A DNA stretch of 64,000 nt from Juglans regia (lineage: Eukaryota > Streptophyta > Magnoliopsida > Fagales > Juglandaceae). Positions 60,189 to 64,000 of this stretch are shown one piece after another; within the stretch, counting starts at the first letter, position 1, and the number at the start of each line of letters is the position of its first letter. The DNA lies in NCBI RefSeq assembly GCF_001411555.2, contig NC_049911.1:3224001-3288000 (forward strand), given 5' to 3'. The notes under the pieces were generated by a model, which saw nothing but the letters and a program-made list of their open reading frames with translations, did not search any database and was not told the DNA's origin. Made by a program: the position numbers and the translations under genes.

Positions 60189-61236
60189 TATTAAATTCTC
60201 CACTCTGTATAAGTTGGATGATTGGTATTCTACGTCTTTATGTGTTAAAGGATTTGATTGTATTCAGTAAACTGATTCCCTCCCCCCAACAAACCAAAAA
60301 AAAAAAAAAAAAGGTCACATTTTTTGTTAAGTTGGTGGATAAAAGAATAAATTATTGTCTTCAAATTCTCGGGCTTCTTTCAAGTGGGTGCGAAGATATC
60401 TTCATGCAGTTGTTGCATGATTGAAGTGGCGTTTTTGCTCTAACAGCGTATGGCAGCAACTCTTTTACCAGGAAATATTCCTCAAACATCATATTTGTGG
60501 TGGTGGGACTCTAGGAACTATACCACCTTTTCCATCCTTTCAAAGGGAATGAAAATATTTTCTATAAGGCTATATTGTTCAAAGTGCAAAGGGATGCGAC
60601 CCAAGTATTAATATTTTAGTTTTCCAAATCATGTATTGGTAATGAACGTTGATATGAGGATTGAGAATTAAAGAGGTTAACTTCATGCCTCAAATATCAG
60701 AATTTTGAATTTTTTTTTTATTAGTAGAGTTTTGAAATTTTTATTGGTAGATGAAGAAACTGAAATGCCAGACTAGGACTTTGTCGCTTATATTAATTTA
60801 AGCCATAAGGTTGAGTGATGGTGAGATGAGCCCAAGCTTGTTTCAGCTTAAAAGAATGACATTAGTAAAAGAGTTTAACATCATTTGCTTTACAAGATAC
60901 AATGTTGCCAGTAAATTGACTTGTTAGGATGTAGGATATATTGGATTAATAGTCATGCAGCTTAAGATTACTTACTGTGCATGGGTTGGCTTGAACTCAA
61001 GAGAAACGAGCATTAACTATATGAAGGTAATTGTTCATAATTATTGAATCGGTTTTCACTTGATGGATTTCTGGCTGGTGCTTCTCAAGACATTTATGAC
61101 TGAAGCATTTTCATATATTCATTAATCCCCTAGAAGCAGTACAACACTGAGGCCTTGGATACTTTGGTAAATACAAAAACAGCACACGCACGCATGCAAA
61201 CACATGTAGCTATTACATAATGAAGCTGCAGGTTGT
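60189..61236. other. Spacer, nothing recognised
   Basis: AT-rich, with poly-A at about 60296-60312. No further BSK exon was recognised. Confidence 0.3.
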
Positions 61237-61241
61237 CATCC

Positions 61242-63287
61242 TGTTAGGGACCTCAGTCAAGTCCCTAAACACTAGGTTCACCACGCCAATGGTACTCTTG
61301 AAATGACCGAAACCTTGTCCCTCTCTTGCTTGGTCCACGATCAATGATGGTCACAATGGCCAATATGGAATGGTGAAGTTAAGTGTTTAGGCTAGAATGA
61401 ATGTTTGGAATGATGGAAAAGGTCTAGGAAAAGTATAGCTAGAATGGTGATAATGGCGCACAGCACTAGTGAGGAGTTAGGGTTGGCGCCACTTGGAATT
61501 TAGGGTTTGGAGTTAGGCGGCTAGGGTTTAGGTTTAGGGTTTGGTATTGGTAGCTAGGGTTGGACGGCAACAATGGATGAGATGGTCAACTAGGGTTCCT
61601 CACATGTAGGAACTCTAATTATGGTAAGTGTGATAGGTGGCTAAGGCAAGTGGTTGCCGAATTGGACTTGGCTTGGCAAGAATGTGGTGTTCGGCTAGGG
61701 CAACCAAAGATGAGCAATCAACTTATGGAAAGTTGACTAACACCTATGTTGGTCGACTACTAGGGCAAAAAGGATTTGGAAGAGCAAAAATGTGAAGAAC
61801 CTCAAGAACAAAGATGAACAATCAAGAACAAAGTGCAAAACACCAATGAACTTGAATGAACAAAAGCATAAACAATAACAATCCAATACTTGATTCACGA
61901 ATTGCACAAGAATTGAATAAACCTCATGTATTGATAAACACAATATGGATTCACGAATTTCACCAAGTTGTAAAGAAACAAGATAAATGGTTTACACCTA
62001 TTCAATGAATTGCAAGGTGTAAACCTCTCTTTGAGGTACACGAATTTCATCCAAAAAGCCCAAGTGCAATGGCACCGAAAATGATCTCTCAAACAATAGT
62101 TCTCTCATCAAGAGTTTTGCTAAAAGATTCTAAGGCAAGTGCATAAAGTTCTATTTATAAGCAAAAAAATTTGAAAAATCCCAATAGGTCCCTTGAAATT
62201 AAATAAATAAATAAAATGAAATAAATAAAGTAAATGACATGATAATGGTCATGGACCAAGTCTAGCCATGGCATGCATGGCCCATGATGGGCTAGGTTGG
62301 TGCATGGTGATCTCGGGCTGGTCCATGGTCAAGTGGTGCGGCATGGCTTGTTGATGGTGAGCCATGGTGATGCGCTGCATGGCCTAGGCTGGTGGCTTAG
62401 GGGCTGGTTGCAAGGCATGGGCTGGAGCCATGCGCTGGATAGCATGCCTGGTGGGCATGCCACTGGCCTGCTCTGCGAGGCACGGGCTGGAGCCGTGCGC
62501 TAGATGGCATGCCGGGTGCATGGTGGTCTCGGGCTGGTCTATGGTCAAGTGGTGCGACATGGCTTGCTGATGGTGAGCCATGGTGATGCGCTGCATGGCT
62601 TAGGCTGGTGGCCTAGGGGCTGGTTGGAAGGCATGGGCTGGAGCCATGCGCTGGATGGCATGTCTGGTGGGCATGCCATTGGCCTTCTCTACAAGGCACG
62701 GGCTGGAGCCATACGCTGGATGGCATGCCGTGAGGCATGCCACTAATCTCGCTGGTGTGCGGCAGGATGGTGGGCATGGGTGTGCGCTGGCGTGCGGCTG
62801 GCTGGTGGGCATGGGCGTGTGCGTGCGCGAGCTGGCTGGGCTGGCCGTGCGGCACATGGATGTGCGCATGGCCTTGCGGCACTTGGGCACGCTCAGGGCC
62901 ACACAGCCCATTAGCGTGCGCACAGGCCTGCGAACTGGAATGTGAGTGGGCGTGCGGCGCGCTGTTGGGCGCCATGCCAAGTGCACTGGCTGTGCTGCGC
63001 GCATGGGCTGTGCTGTGCGCCTGGGCTGTGCCGCGCGCATTGCCGCACTCATGGGCGTGTGGTGCTTGGTTGTGCGCCTGGGCAGGCCCTCAATAGCCTC
63101 GCTAGCCCGCATGCTGGGCGCCCTGTGAGTGCCATCGTGCGGGCCAAGGCTTGCATGCATGTTGGGCACCCCGTGCGTGACCTCCCACGAGCCAAGGCAT
63201 GGTTGTGGGCTAGCCAAGGTGTATGTTCCCACCATGACTAGAGCATGTGCGGCATCTCTAGAGGCAACTCGACGTGGGGGTCTAACA
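61242..63287 (-). mobile_element. Solo LTR, 2046 bp, target duplication CATCC
   Basis: On the minus strand it begins TGTTAGACCCCCACGTCG (63287) and ends GGTCCCTAACA (61242), with inverted tips TGTTAG/CTAACA. CATCC flanks it at 61237-61241 and 63288-63292. A TATA-like TTATAAATAG on the minus strand lies near 62150-62160, dividing a GC-rich U3-like part (about 62260-63287) from an AT-rich R/U5-like part. No second LTR, primer site or coding interior is adjacent, so it is the product of LTR-LTR recombination. Confidence 0.85.
62301..62732. repeat. 216-bp tandem duplication in the solo LTR
   Basis: Two units beginning TGCATGGTG at 62301 and 62517 are nearly the same throughout. Shared words include TCTCGGGCTGGTC, GGTGATGCGCTGCATGGC and GCATGGGCTGGAGCCATGCG. 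Downstream (62733-63100) the sequence stays GC-rich with shorter degenerate repeats. Confidence 0.85.
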
Positions 63288-63292
63288 CATCC

Positions 63293-64000
63293 ATCCATAA
63301 CGGCTACATGTCGTTTAGAAGAAATACTGAAGTCTGAAGAGGGATGACCAGCTACGCTACACTTCCTTTTTATTATGTTGATTATTCTTTTCATTATTAT
63401 TTGTACATATTTCCATATTAAGATGCCTTCTGTTTTTAGTATGTAAATCGGTTAGTTTGTTAGGAAATGTGTATAAGTAGCTGCTTGTATCGTGCACAGT
63501 AATCATTGAATTGAGGAGCACTTTCCAGAATTCCATGCCTCATGCTCTCTGAGCACTCTCGTCCCTTTCCTCTATTCTGTTACAGTAGCTGTTTTGTTAA
63601 AGATCAATTTAACTAGTTTTCTTTGTCCTATCAATGATGACTTATCCAACATCTTGAATGCTTCAAAGAAGCTATTTAGACTTTGTTTGTTTATACTTTT
63701 TCTGGTGCAGGTTCCTTGCACTAAGACCACTTAGGCTGTTCTAAAAAGGATTTGAAGTTTATTTGGAGTTTAGGGTCACCTTTGTCTGTGTAATTGATCT
63801 CTTACTTTAATCATAAGGCTTGCTAACACAGATTATACCATGTTCCTAGATTGTACCTTTGTGTTGTTTTTAACTATTGGAATGAGTCATAAACAATATA
63901 AAAGAAGAACCAAGGGGGAAGCCCACTATTCATGCTTTTCCCAAGAAAAGGAATTTAGGGTATGCATACTGGAAGAAGAAAAAGGGAGAAATGAACTGAT
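63293..64000. other. Window end, no gene recognised
   Basis: The segment 63430-63600 has an LTR-like look ('ttgttaggaaatgtgtataagtag' to 'attctgttaca') and might be part of a Copia LTR. I found no paired end or target duplication. Confidence 0.3.

Noticed and set aside
62600..63394. 264-codon open frame on the minus strand in the solo LTR
   Set aside because: It lies in GC-rich tandem repeats where every frame tends to stay open, crosses the LTR border, has skewed Ala/His/Pro/Arg composition and no family match.
63430..63600. Possible Copia LTR
   Set aside because: LTR-like texture only; no paired end, primer site or target duplication found in the window.
1..64000. CRISPR arrays, bacterial operons, phage or integrated viral genes
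   Set aside because: No regularly spaced repeats, no prokaryote-type gene packing and no viral protein signatures; the genes are spliced plant genes.

Overview
This is a window of nuclear DNA from a dicot plant. The evidence is intron-rich genes with GT-AG borders, plant-specific families (vacuolar H+-pyrophosphatase, CKI1-type hybrid kinase, BSK pseudokinase, HDEL-type calreticulin) and AT-rich intergenic DNA packed with plant transposable elements. The repeat texture (a recurring Tourist-like MITE rich in 'gagttgagatgag', and LINE tails reading 'tgtacttgggcttt') suggests a woody core eudicot, perhaps Fagales such as walnut or hickory. That placement is an impression and is not proven.

Left part (1-33.3 kb): this holds all the intact genes. 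A decayed CKI1-like histidine kinase (758-4692, +) is followed by a complete 14-exon calreticulin gene (9271-5181, -). Its promoter carries a canonical ER-stress element. Next comes a complete 8-exon K+-type vacuolar H+-pyrophosphatase (17387-11184, -). A head-to-head pair follows: an RluA-type RNA pseudouridine synthase (24234-22265, -) and a mitochondrial-type peptide chain release factor 2 (24524-29041, +), sharing about 290 bp of promoter. A mutated fragment of a PH-domain gene (30442-30618) precedes an intact BOD1/SHG1-domain gene (31023-33329, +). From memory, calreticulin, pseudouridine synthase and RF2 are also neighbours on Arabidopsis chromosome 1, so this looks like a conserved block.

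Middle part (35-43 kb): an almost full-length but mutated L1-type LINE (about 35310-40756, +) lies beside a damaged gene of a plant-specific family (42787-41083, -). A 227-bp Mutator-like MITE with exact 9-bp target duplications follows.

Right part (45-64 kb): this is a transposon-dominated accessory region. It contains a very young 7.1-kb non-coding LTR retrotransposon (LARD type; 396-bp LTRs differing at two positions, TSD AATAT) that carries a tRNA-type SINE. It also contains three CACTA-type termini and fragments of host genes: UBP24-like ubiquitin protease, BSK pseudokinase and a LEA-like stretch. A 2.05-kb solo LTR (TSD CATCC) contains a GC-rich duplicated block.

No CRISPR arrays, bacterial operons, viruses or toxin genes were seen. 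The intact genes serve ER protein folding and calcium storage, vacuolar acidification, RNA modification, organelle translation termination and probably chromatin modification. The most notable material outside them is the repeat archaeology and the calreticulin promoter.
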